DNA of 7,687 nt from Caryophanales bacterium UBA1709 (GCA_002317215.1 DCJD01000014.1:1-7687), one strand, 5' to 3'. Positions 1 to 7,336 are shown, counted from the first letter of the stretch. The notes: generated from the letters alone by a model not told the origin. A program made the numbers and translations.

Positions 1-2636
1 GAAGCAACAAAGCTACTACCAACACTGCCTCTAGACCCAACTAAATAGCCATCTTCATTAGACTTTTTAACAAGACGATATGCTAAATAATAAATAACAC
101 CATATCCATTATCAATGATACTATTTAATTCTTTATTCATTCTTTCTTCTACAAGACTAGGAAGACTATCTCCATATAATCTATGAGCATTATCTAAACA
201 TAATTTTCTTATCTCTTCATCGCTATCAATACCATGTAAATGAGGAGTAAATAATTGATCTTTTACTGGATAAACATCTTCTATTAAACTAGCAATATAA
301 TTGGTATTATCAACAACATATTTCTTTTGTAATTCAATATCTCCAACATAACTTATTCCATCAATCATCTCTTTAGTTGTTCTAAAATGTTGTCTTGGAG
401 ATCTTTCAGATAATTTATTCTTTAAAGGATGTGGTCTACTACCAACTGATTTTGCGCTAACGTAAACATCTCTAAAGATTCTATCTTGGTCATGAATGTA
501 ATGAACATCACCAGTAGCAACTATAGTCTTATTTAACTGATTAGCTGCTTTAATAATATTCTTTAATATTTCAATTAGTTTCTCTTCAGATAATACTTTC
601 TTAGTTTCAATTAACCAAGCATAGTTTTCTAATGGTTGAATCTCTATATAATCATAAAATTCCATGGCTTTTAATAAATCTTTATAAGATTTAGTTTGAG
701 CGATTTCAAATATTTCCCCATTAAAACAAGCACTACCAATTAATAATCCTTCTCTATAATCTTTTATAATATCTTTAGGAATCAAAGGAGTATCAGTTAT
801 ATATTTTGTATGTGCTAAAGAAACTAATTTATATAAATTCTTTAAACCAACATCATTCTTAACTAAGAATGTCATATGATATGGGCGCTTATATTTATAA
901 GCATCAAGTGGGTTTAAAGAATTTATTTGATTATGATTAGTAATTTGTCTATTTGATAATTCATATAAAATAGAACTCATACAATTAGCAAGTACAGTAG
1001 CATCATAATCAGCTCTATGAGCATCATCTTCATCATAATCAATTCTTAATAATTTACATAAAGATCCTAAAGTATATCTTTTTAAGTTTGGATATAAAAT
1101 ATGGGCTAAATCAAGTGTATCAATAACACCATTTTGAAGTTCTTCTTGTCCATTATCTCTTAATGCAGCATTTAAGAAGCCAATATCAAATGATGCGTTA
1201 TGAGCAACAAGTATTGAATCGCCAATAAAATCAAGTAATTTAGGCAATACTTCTTCAATAGTTGGTGCTCCAATAAGCATATCATCTGTTATATTAGTTA
1301 ATTCGCTAATAGCATTATCAAGATGCATTAATGGATTAATAAAAGTTTGATAAGTATCAATAATTTGACCATGTCTCATCTTAACAAATCCACCTTCAAT
1401 AATCTTATCAAAGGCATTTGAAAGACCAGTAGTTTCTAAGTCAAATACAACATAAGTAGCATCGTTTAAATCAATATCACTAGAGTTATATGCTGGATTA
1501 AATTTATTATCTACAACATATCCTTCCATACCATATATCAATTTAATATCTTTTCCTTTAGCAGCAGCTTGAGCATCTGGATAAGCTTGCAAAGAACCAT
1601 GGTCTGTTATAGCTAATGCTTTATGACCCCATTTAACTGCAGTGTTAATATAATCTTCGATAGCACCTACTCCATCCATTGCTGACATTTTAGTATGTAA
1701 ATGAAGTTCTACTCTTTTTTCGCTTGCATCATCCATACTAGAATCATCTTTATCTAATACAATAATATTAAATGGATTTATGTAGAAATCATTATAATAT
1801 TTATCTCTTGTTAATTGTCCTCTAATGCTAACCCATTTATTAGCACTTAAGGATTCTAATACCTCTATTGAAATATTTTTATTCTCACCTGTTTTAACAA
1901 GAATAGACTTATTATAATCGGTTAAGTAAATAGAAAAGATTTTATTTCCTTTTCTAGTCTCTTTAAATGTAACGCTAAAAATCTTTCCTTCAAACTCAAC
2001 CTTATTATCATCATTTGTAATATCACTAATTTTAACTTTCGCAAAACCGTTATTATAGAATGAAGTATTAGTTTGAGCCTTAAAGTTTACTTCTTGAGTA
2101 GTTGTATGAGACACAAAAGGAACATCAGTTTTTTCTTTTTCGATTGTCTCATAGAAACTAGTAGAATCTTTACTCATATTAACAACTTCAACTAGATAAC
2201 TTGTTCCTAATTCCTTAAAACATCTATCTAAATCATTCTTAAATGGAATTAAAGTATCATATAATGTTGAAACGTTACATGAAACGTATATCTTATTATC
2301 TTTAACTTCAATCGGTAACTCTAACAAGTTTTTAAGTAGTATTCCTTCTTTATATAAGTTAGTTAAAAAATGTTTATAGTATTCAACAATTAGTGAAGTG
2401 CTTTGATTATTATCTACTTCAAAAATAATATGGAAACTAACTTTTGATTTTTTAACTAACCCAACGAATATTTCGTATATTCTTGGATCAAATAGATGTG
2501 GGATTTGTAGTGTTATTTCGTAATATCCTTTATCTTTATAAAACAAAGTTTGTTTTAAATGAACATTTTCAAAAGGAGGGAATAAATTCTCATCTAAACC
2601 AATATAATTTAAAAATTTTGTTACATGTTCTTCCAT
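1..2636 (-). CDS. polC: DNA polymerase III alpha subunit, PolC type (N-terminal 878 residues; 3' end outside window)
   Basis: Gram-positive replicative DNA polymerase with built-in 3'-5' proofreading. I translated the whole stretch by hand and found no stop or frameshift; the gene runs off the left edge. Domains in order: a divergent N-terminal region (about 1-205); an OB-fold (about 210-285, with W268 in KWVSIRG); the first half of the PHP domain, starting RVELHLHTKMSAMDG (H312, H314); an inserted DEDDh exonuclease (about 396-570) with D399 and E401 in VVFDLETTG, D484 in VAHNASFD, and H540 and D545 in HRADYDA; the second PHP half (about 580-740, ATGDVHY); and the start of the polymerase core with GYLVGSRGSVGSS (863-875). 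The exonuclease acidic residues and histidine are all present, so proofreading should work. The catalytic aspartates of the palm lie beyond the window. B. subtilis PolC is about 1437 residues, so roughly 60% is visible. The ATG at 2636 is set by a perfect SD 7 nt upstream. It lies 50 nt after rseP and is probably read through from it. Confidence 0.97.
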   Translation of the reverse strand, partial: MEEHVTKFLNYIGLDENLFPPFENVHLKQTLFYKDKGYYEITLQIPHLFDPRIYEIFVGLVKKSKVSFHIIFEVDNNQSTSLIVEYYKHFLTNLYKEGILLKNLLELPIEVKDNKIYVSCNVSTLYDTLIPFKNDLDRCFKELGTSYLVEVVNMSKDSTSFYETIEKEKTDVPFVSHTTTQEVNFKAQTNTSFYNNGFAKVKISDITNDDNKVEFEGKIFSVTFKETRKGNKIFSIYLTDYNKSILVKTGENKNISIEVLESLSANKWVSIRGQLTRDKYYNDFYINPFNIIVLDKDDSSMDDASEKRVELHLHTKMSAMDGVGAIEDYINTAVKWGHKALAITDHGSLQAYPDAQAAAKGKDIKLIYGMEGYVVDNKFNPAYNSSDIDLNDATYVVFDLETTGLSNAFDKIIEGGFVKMRHGQIIDTYQTFINPLMHLDNAISELTNITDDMLIGAPTIEEVLPKLLDFIGDSILVAHNASFDIGFLNAALRDNGQEELQNGVIDTLDLAHILYPNLKRYTLGSLCKLLRIDYDEDDAHRADYDATVLANCMSSILYELSNRQITNHNQINSLNPLDAYKYKRPYHMTFLVKNDVGLKNLYKLVSLAHTKYITDTPLIPKDIIKDYREGLLIGSACFNGEIFEIAQTKSYKDLLKAMEFYDYIEIQPLENYAWLIETKKVLSEEKLIEILKNIIKAANQLNKTIVATGDVHYIHDQDRIFRDVYVSAKSVGSRPHPLKNKLSERSPRQHFRTTKEMIDGISYVGDIELQKKYVVDNTNYIASLIEDVYPVKDQLFTPHLHGIDSDEEIRKLCLDNAHRLYGDSLPSLVEERMNKELNSIIDNGYGVIYYLAYRLVKKSNEDGYLVGSRGSVGSSFVA

Positions 2637-2643
2637 AGCTTAT

Positions 2644-2650
2644 CCTCCTT
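2644..2650 (-). promoter_or_regulatory. Ribosome binding site of polC
   Basis: AAGGAGG on the minus strand, 7 nt before the polC ATG. It is a full match to the consensus and the strongest SD in the window, standing alone in the 50-nt gap after rseP. It fixes the polC start. Confidence 0.9.
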
Positions 2651-2686
2651 ACTAATTATATAAAATATGATGTACTAAAAATCTCC

Positions 2687-4030
2687 CTAGATTAGATTTA
2701 GGATATCTTTTAATGTTACAACGGCCATCAAAACCATTAATAAACTAAAACCAATAGTATTAATTAAATTCTCGATTTTAGCATCAGTTTTCTTATGCGT
2801 AATAGTTTCAATAATTGTTAATAATATTTTTCCACCATCTAATGCTGGGAATGGCAATAAATTCATAATACCTAAATTAACTGAAATGGTTGCTAAAAAG
2901 AATATATAATAAGCAAGTCCTGCTTTAGCATATTCTTTTGAATAGTTATACATACCAACTATTCCAGAGACATTTTTAATACCTTCTTTAGTAAATAATT
3001 TGCCTAAAGCACGATATATTAATCCAGCCATATAAGTGGTTGTTTTAGATGTAATCTTAATATTCTCACCAAAAGTATATTTGGCATTAGCATTTTTAAT
3101 GCCAATATCTCCTAATTCATGTAAAGAAGAACTTAAACCTTTATTAGTATAATTAATATTAAAATCATAGGAAATAATATAAGGTTCATCTCTATTTGTG
3201 GTATATAAGATTATTTCTTCTGTTAATTGAATGGTATTTAAACTACCAATTCTTTCTTGAATCTTCTCTTCTTTAATACGATCCCCAATATATTCATGGC
3301 CATATTGATATAAATATCCAACATCATCAAATGTTGTAAATTGATAAGTAGTAGTTGCAACACTACCTTGCAAATGATTTAGTTTTTCTTCATCGCTTTC
3401 TTTTCTTCCTTCACTAGTTTCAAAGAAGCGATATTGCATATCTATTATAGTAATATTAGAAGTTTGAAGAGATTGGTAAGCAATTGAATTTGAATCAATG
3501 GTTGCTTTTGGAGCATTTATTGATCCAAAGTAAATTAATAACATTAAAAAGCATAATAATATATTATTAAGTCCACCTGCTGCCATAATAATAATCTTCT
3601 TGTACCATTTTAATCCAAGTAAACTTCTCTCATTTGGCACTTCAATTAAATTATCTTCGATTTCTTTAATTTTATTTTGTTTTTTAGTATTAACAACATC
3701 CTCAACACTAACGTTATTTAAAATAGCATGTTCAATATCTTCTTTTGTTGCTACTTCTTTTTTAATTTCTTCTTCAAGTTTTTCTTTTTCATTTCTAATA
3801 GCTTGACTATCTTCCTCTCCAGCTAATGAACAATACCCACCAATTGGCAATAATCTTAAACTATATTTTGTTTCTTTTCCTTTAACTTGGAATAGCAAAG
3901 GCCCCATAAATAAGGAGAATTCATAAACATAAACATGAAATATTTTAGCCCATATAAAATGACCAAATTCATGAAACAATACAAGAACTGATAAACCAAG
4001 TATAAAATACAATATCATTAATGCATCCAT
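2687..4030 (-). CDS. rseP: RseP/RasP-family site-2 zinc metalloprotease (M50), divergent middle region
   Basis: Membrane-embedded protease that cuts transmembrane segments of anti-sigma factors, signal-peptide remnants and similar substrates. What is seen: TM1 (about 4-24) carries the zinc motif HEFGH (H20, E21, H24); LPIGGYCSLAGE (61-72) follows; a strongly charged, probably helical linker spans about 73-136; TM2 is at about 145-170, with AGGLNN where the family usually has AGPxxN; an extracytoplasmic region spans about 171-370; TM3 is at about 372-392; the third zinc ligand D398 sits in NLLPFPALDGG (390-400); TM4 is at about 422-443. Catalytic residues are intact. No clear PDZ domain is visible; GDRI (249-252) may be a remnant, while the segment after it (GDIGI at 307-311, VSGIVGMYNY at 354-363) resembles the usual post-PDZ part. 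At 447 residues it is somewhat longer than the roughly 420 usual in Bacilli. It starts 2 nt after dxr, with its SD inside the dxr tail, and ends in TAG. The family is sure; the substrates are unknown. Confidence 0.94.
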   Translation of the reverse strand: MDALMILYFILGLSVLVLFHEFGHFIWAKIFHVYVYEFSLFMGPLLFQVKGKETKYSLRLLPIGGYCSLAGEEDSQAIRNEKEKLEEEIKKEVATKEDIEHAILNNVSVEDVVNTKKQNKIKEIEDNLIEVPNERSLLGLKWYKKIIIMAAGGLNNILLCFLMLLIYFGSINAPKATIDSNSIAYQSLQTSNITIIDMQYRFFETSEGRKESDEEKLNHLQGSVATTTYQFTTFDDVGYLYQYGHEYIGDRIKEEKIQERIGSLNTIQLTEEIILYTTNRDEPYIISYDFNINYTNKGLSSSLHELGDIGIKNANAKYTFGENIKITSKTTTYMAGLIYRALGKLFTKEGIKNVSGIVGMYNYSKEYAKAGLAYYIFFLATISVNLGIMNLLPFPALDGGKILLTIIETITHKKTDAKIENLINTIGFSLLMVLMAVVTLKDILNLI

Positions 4031-4032
4031 AA

Positions 4033-5166
4033 TTATTCTCCTTTCATATCATTTATATAATTAGTAGTTTTGCATCTAACATCATTAATTAACTCAAATA
4101 TATTTTTCTCATTAACATTTTTAACAAAGTTAGTATTATCAACTATATATTCAACAATCTTATATATATCTAAGAACTTAACTTTTCCTTCTATAAAAGC
4201 ATTAACTGCAATTTCATTGCTAACACAATAAACTAATGGTTTATTGCCTCCTTGCTTACCTACTTCATAAGCAAGGTCAATAGCTTTTATCATGTTTGGA
4301 TTAATAGAAGAAAAGTTAAGAGATCCTATTTTAGTTAAATCTAGATAATCTTCTAAAGTTTCTTTTCTATCCTCACAATATAATGAATATCTAATTGGTA
4401 GTTTCATAGTCGTTTTAGAAACTAATGCTTTTATTGAGCCATCATTATATTCTACAAGTGAATGAATTATAGATTCCTTATGTATAACAACTTTAATTTT
4501 TGAATAATCAATATCAAACAAATAATGTGCTTCAATAATCTCCATTCCTTTATTAAATAAAGTGGCACTATCAATACTAATTTTTTGTCCCATATTCCAA
4601 GTTGGATGTTTTAGGGCATCTGTTAAAGTTACTTTATATAATTCATCATTAGAATATTCTCTAAAAGGACCACCAGAACATGTTAGTATTAAATTTCTAA
4701 CATCTTCTTTCTTTTCTCCTTTTAAGCATTGCTTAATAGCGTTGTGTTCACTATCAATTGGATAGATATGACTTTTACTATGTTTTAATTCTGAATTAAT
4801 CAAATCTCCAGCACATACAATACACTCTTTATTAGCAAGTGCTATATCAAGATTATTTCTAATGGCTAATAAAGTAGGTTTTAACCCATCTATTCCACTA
4901 ATTGCGTTAACTATTAGAACATCTTTATCAAGTTTAATAATATCTTCTATATTACTTGTCGTTTTACAACCTTTTATTTTGTCTTGATTCTTTAAGATAT
5001 AAACTAACTTTATAGATTTAAATTTACTAATAATCTGATTAGCTTTTTCATAATCTTCTTTTAAACCGATTCCAATTAGTTTAAAATCCTTAGAACAAGA
5101 CGAAAGAACTTCTAATGTAGAAGTTCCAATCGATCCAGTTGCACCAAGTAATATAATCTTTTTCAT
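4033..5166 (-). CDS. dxr: 1-deoxy-D-xylulose 5-phosphate reductoisomerase
   Basis: Cytosolic NADPH- and metal-dependent enzyme that turns 1-deoxy-D-xylulose 5-phosphate into 2-C-methyl-D-erythritol 4-phosphate, the committed step of the MEP isoprenoid pathway and the target of fosmidomycin. What is seen: the N-terminal Rossmann loop GATGSIG (8-14), ANKE (111-114), metal ligands D138 and E140 in PIDSEH, substrate residues in SGGPF (164-168), the flexible-loop region HPTWNMG (187-193), and NKGMEIIEA (205-213) with N205, K206 and the third metal ligand E209. Then HKESIIHSLVEY (219-230) and a helical C-terminal domain follow. At 377 residues it is near family length and looks complete. Its ATG overlaps the cdsA stop by one base (TAATG), and I see no SD in the 25 nt upstream, so it is probably translated by coupling to cdsA. 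Its products feed undecaprenyl phosphate and other isoprenoids, which fits its place beside cdsA. Confidence 0.97.
   Translation of the reverse strand: MKKIILLGATGSIGTSTLEVLSSCSKDFKLIGIGLKEDYEKANQIISKFKSIKLVYILKNQDKIKGCKTTSNIEDIIKLDKDVLIVNAISGIDGLKPTLLAIRNNLDIALANKECIVCAGDLINSELKHSKSHIYPIDSEHNAIKQCLKGEKKEDVRNLILTCSGGPFREYSNDELYKVTLTDALKHPTWNMGQKISIDSATLFNKGMEIIEAHYLFDIDYSKIKVVIHKESIIHSLVEYNDGSIKALVSKTTMKLPIRYSLYCEDRKETLEDYLDLTKIGSLNFSSINPNMIKAIDLAYEVGKQGGNKPLVYCVSNEIAVNAFIEGKVKFLDIYKIVEYIVDNTNFVKNVNEKNIFELINDVRCKTTNYINDMKGE
4038..4044 (-). promoter_or_regulatory. Ribosome binding site of rseP inside the dxr 3' end
   Basis: AAAGGAG on the minus strand, 7 nt before the rseP ATG at 4030. It is built from the last sense codons of dxr (Met-Lys-Gly-Glu, then TAA), so the end of dxr and the start signal of rseP share the same bases. 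It supports the first ATG over the one four codons later. Confidence 0.85.
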
Positions 5167-5168
5167 TA
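5164..5168 (-). promoter_or_regulatory. TAATG stop-start overlap coupling cdsA to dxr
   Basis: The TAA of cdsA (5168-5166) and the ATG of dxr (5166-5164) share one A. The bases just upstream (CAAACTTTATTTTAATG) hold no purine-rich SD. Such overlaps are known to allow re-initiation by ribosomes that have just ended the upstream gene. Coupling here is inferred, not shown. Confidence 0.6.
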
Positions 5169-6023
5169 AAATAAAGTTTGGAATGTTGAAATAACAATTG
5201 CTTCAACAACAAGAAATACTAAAGTATTAAATATTACGCTATCAAAACGATCCAATATCCCACCATGTCCTGGTAATACTTCAGAAAAATCTTTGATATG
5301 CGATTGTCTTTTAACTGAGGAGAAAATTAAATCTCCAATTACTCCTCCAATACCCATAATTAACGAAACAAATATCATAAATATTTCATTAAATGGGACA
5401 TTATCAAAAAATGGGAATAATAAATATAAAACTGAACCAGCAACAGTAGAGAATAAAATACCTCCTACTGCTCCTTCAATAGTTTTCTTAGGACTTACTT
5501 CATTTAGTTTATGTTTACCAAATTTCGATCCTATGACATGTCCACCAACATCAGTGGCAAATGAACACAAGAATATATATGCACATCCTTGGATACCGTG
5601 CTCTAATCGGACATATATTAATCCTTGGCAAGCAACAGTAATCATTACTGTTAATGTAAACAAATAGAAAGCAACATTAACATGGAAGTTTTCAGATAGA
5701 CATTCTACGGTTAATAATGATAATAAGAAAGCAACAACTAAAACAATATTATCTTTAACAATAAATGGAGAAGGGATTGCTAATTGAACATTAACCGTTC
5801 CAATATAGGCATCAACAAAAGCCCATGAGAATAATAGAAATGCAAATAGTATAGTGACAATATAAACTGCAATACTCCAATTCTCATCTTTTCCCGTCTT
5901 TAATATCTCATATATTCCACATCCGCATATTAAAGTACATAAACCAACGATAAACCAGTCGCCTAGAATAACACATGGTACTAGTACTAATAATAAGCCT
6001 ATGGCAGTTATAACTCTTTTCAT
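5166..6023 (-). CDS. cdsA: Phosphatidate cytidylyltransferase (CDP-diacylglycerol synthase)
   Basis: Integral membrane enzyme that joins CTP and phosphatidic acid to give CDP-diacylglycerol and pyrophosphate, the precursor of phosphatidylglycerol and other phospholipids. What is seen: 285 residues (family about 260-290) with eight or nine hydrophobic segments; the conserved loop TDVGGHVIGSKFGKHKL (157-173) followed by VSPKKTIEG (176-184); and a full match to the CDS family signature from S235 to D261 (S-S-V-K-R, then K244-D245, then PGHGGILDRFD at 251-261), which carries the catalytic acidic residues. In the first loop GGH replaces the more usual GAY; this looks like a tolerated variation. 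The ATG lies 1 nt after the frr stop, and no SD is visible before it, so translation is probably coupled to frr. In most Firmicutes uppS sits between frr and cdsA; here it is missing. Confidence 0.96.
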   Translation of the reverse strand: MKRVITAIGLLLVLVPCVILGDWFIVGLCTLICGCGIYEILKTGKDENWSIAVYIVTILFAFLLFSWAFVDAYIGTVNVQLAIPSPFIVKDNIVLVVAFLLSLLTVECLSENFHVNVAFYLFTLTVMITVACQGLIYVRLEHGIQGCAYIFLCSFATDVGGHVIGSKFGKHKLNEVSPKKTIEGAVGGILFSTVAGSVLYLLFPFFDNVPFNEIFMIFVSLIMGIGGVIGDLIFSSVKRQSHIKDFSEVLPGHGGILDRFDSVIFNTLVFLVVEAIVISTFQTLF

Positions 6024-6024
6024 A

Positions 6025-6573
6025 TTAAATAGTCATTATTTCTTTTTCTTTAGCTTTTTGAGCATCATCAATCTTCTTGATGTATCCATCAGTTGATTTT
6101 TGAACATTAGTTTCTAATGTTCTTTGTCTATCTTCAGATAAAGTTTTATCCTTTTTAATAACTTCATTAGCGTTTCTTCTAACGTTACGAATAGAAACTC
6201 TTGCATTTTCAGCAGCTTTTCCAAGCATCTTAACAAATTCTTTTCTTCTTTCTTCAGAAAGTGCTGGAATATTTAATCTTACGTTTCCTTCTTCGATAAC
6301 AGGTGCTAAACCTAAATTAGAATCTCTAATTGCCTTTGCAACTTGTTGAACAATTTCTGATTCATAAGGTTTAATTAAAAGTTGACGTGGTTCTGGAATA
6401 GAAATTTGTGCAATCTCTTTTAAAGGGGTTGGAAAACCATAGTATTCCACTTTAATTAAATCTAACATGTTTGCACTAGCACGTCCTGTTCTAATAGTAG
6501 CAATTTCTCTATTAAAACTTTCAACGCATTTTTCCATGCTTAATTCTAAATCTTCAATAAATTTTTCTCCCAT
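6025..6573 (-). CDS. frr: Ribosome recycling factor
   Basis: Cytosolic factor that, with EF-G, splits post-termination ribosomes into subunits. The product has 182 residues, close to the usual 185. What is seen: the domain I helix with TIRTGRASANML (26-37; R28 and R31 are conserved ribosome-contact residues), the small beta domain II from about 40 to 105 (VEYYGFPTPLKEIAQIS, then PEPRQLLIKPYE), and the long C-terminal helices with EERRKE and RNVRRNANEVIKKDK, a conserved basic patch. It ends in a lysine-rich helix. The start is set by AAAGGA 6 nt upstream, within the end of pyrH, 2 nt after its stop. Pairing of pyrH with frr is nearly universal in bacteria. Confidence 0.98.
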   Translation of the reverse strand: MGEKFIEDLELSMEKCVESFNREIATIRTGRASANMLDLIKVEYYGFPTPLKEIAQISIPEPRQLLIKPYESEIVQQVAKAIRDSNLGLAPVIEEGNVRLNIPALSEERRKEFVKMLGKAAENARVSIRNVRRNANEVIKKDKTLSEDRQRTLETNVQKSTDGYIKKIDDAQKAKEKEIMTI

Positions 6574-6575
6574 AA

Positions 6576-7292
6576 TTAATCCTTTCTAATGGTTGTACCC
6601 ATATTTGTATCTTCTAAGACTTTTAAAATATTGTCTAAATCATCCATATTAAATACGCGGATAATAGTATTGTTTTCTTTACAAATTTTAATAGCTTCGA
6701 TATCTAATGCTTTGATACTGTTTTTAATAATCTCATCATAGCTTACTTCTTTATACATAAATGCTTCTTTATTAACATTAGGATCATCATTATAAACTCC
6801 ATCTACACCATGTTTTCCTGCAAGTATAACATCAGCATTAATCTCTTTTGCTCTTAAAGAAGCAGCAGTATCAGTAGAGACAAATGGCTTTCCAGTTCCT
6901 CCACCAAAGATAACAACTTTATTATTATCTAAAGCAATATTAGCTTTCTTAACATCGATTTCTTCAATAGTATCTTTAACTGGTAAGGCTGAAAATGTTT
7001 CAACTTCAATACCGTTTTTAGTAAATACATTTTGAAGCAATAAAGCATTGATATTTGTTGCAAGCATTCCAATATAATCAAGGTTAACTCTTTCAAGACC
7101 TAACTTGTTAGAATTTCTACCTCGCATTATATTGCCTCCGCCTACTACAATACCAACTTTAATACCTTCATCAACTATCTTTTTAACAATTAAAGATAGT
7201 TTATTTAAAACATCAACATCAAAGATATCACTATCATTAACTTTTAATGCTTCTCCAGAAAGCTTTAATAAAATTTTCTTATAAGGTAGCAT
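6576..7292 (-). CDS. pyrH: UMP kinase (uridylate kinase)
   Basis: Cytosolic kinase of the amino acid kinase fold that phosphorylates UMP to UDP with ATP. It acts as a hexamer, in most bacteria activated by GTP and inhibited by UTP. What is seen (numbered from the ATG): KLSGEAL (10-16), VVGGGNIMRGR (49-59), DYIGMLATNINALLLQ (72-87), FGGGTGKPFVSTDTAA (129-144) and VDGVYNDDP (163-171). Length is 238 residues, normal for the family. I chose the ATG at 7292 over an in-frame TTG at 7307: AAAGGAG lies 5 nt before the ATG, the protein then begins MLPYKKILLKLSGE as in homologues, and the TTG version would read through the SD itself and has none of its own. The gap of 62 nt to tsf contains a hairpin that may lower transcription relative to tsf. 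Confidence 0.98.
   Translation of the reverse strand: MLPYKKILLKLSGEALKVNDSDIFDVDVLNKLSLIVKKIVDEGIKVGIVVGGGNIMRGRNSNKLGLERVNLDYIGMLATNINALLLQNVFTKNGIEVETFSALPVKDTIEEIDVKKANIALDNNKVVIFGGGTGKPFVSTDTAASLRAKEINADVILAGKHGVDGVYNDDPNVNKEAFMYKEVSYDEIIKNSIKALDIEAIKICKENNTIIRVFNMDDLDNILKVLEDTNMGTTIRKD
6580..6585 (-). promoter_or_regulatory. Ribosome binding site of frr inside the pyrH 3' end
   Basis: AAAGGA on the minus strand, 6 nt before the frr ATG at 6573, formed by the last codons of pyrH (Arg-Lys-Asp). It shows tight packing and fixes the frr start. Confidence 0.75.
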
Positions 7293-7297
7293 ACTAT

Positions 7298-7304
7298 CTC
7301 CTTT
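7298..7304 (-). promoter_or_regulatory. Ribosome binding site of pyrH (decides the start)
   Basis: AAAGGAG on the minus strand, 5 nt before the ATG at 7292. It shows that the ATG, not the TTG at 7307, is the start. It begins only 3 nt after the base of the tsf-pyrH hairpin. Confidence 0.85.
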
Positions 7305-7305
7305 C

Positions 7306-7336
7306 AAAAATATGGTACAGACACTGCACCATATTT
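7306..7336 (-). terminator. Hairpin between tsf and pyrH: likely leaky terminator or attenuator
   Basis: On the minus strand AAATATGGTGCAG pairs with CTGTACCATATTT across a TGT loop: 13 pairs, one of them G-T, from 7336 to 7308. The 3' arm runs into TTTTT (7310-7306), of which three T pair within the stem, and then G. The hairpin starts 18 nt after the tsf stop. A perfect stem followed by a short T run fits an intrinsic terminator, but the T run is short and the pyrH SD follows at once. That suggests partial read-through, which would let abundant rpsB-tsf mRNA feed low-level expression of the genes behind. It could instead be an mRNA processing or stability element. No promoter is seen between hairpin and pyrH. 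Confidence 0.6.

Noticed and set aside
1..2636. Possible frameshift or stop in the polC region
   Set aside because: Codon-by-codon reading from 2636 to 3 found no in-frame stop, and the domain order matches PolC throughout; the gene is only cut by the window edge.
2655..2660. TATAAT on the minus strand before polC as a -10 promoter box
   Set aside because: No good -35 lies at 16-18 nt, and a start about 7 nt downstream would fall inside the polC SD.
2677..2697. Small inverted repeat AATCT-AGGG-AGATT followed by T5 at the rseP stop, as a terminator
   Set aside because: The stem has only 5 pairs, mostly A-T; too weak to call, and such repeats arise often at this base composition.
3600..3806. 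Plus-strand open frame of 68 codons
   Set aside because: It is the antisense shadow of the charged linker of rseP; low-complexity Ser/Phe/Leu product, no SD.
4562..4765. Plus-strand open frame of 67 codons
   Set aside because: Antisense shadow of the catalytic region of dxr, with no independent support.
5293..5667. Plus-strand open frame of 124 codons
   Set aside because: It lies fully antisense to conserved parts of cdsA, has no recognisable motif and breaks the all-minus layout.
7305..7307. In-frame TTG as a pyrH start, giving five more residues (MKGDS)
   Set aside because: The extra codons are the SD of the ATG at 7292, there is no SD before the TTG, and homologues start close to KKILLKLSGE.
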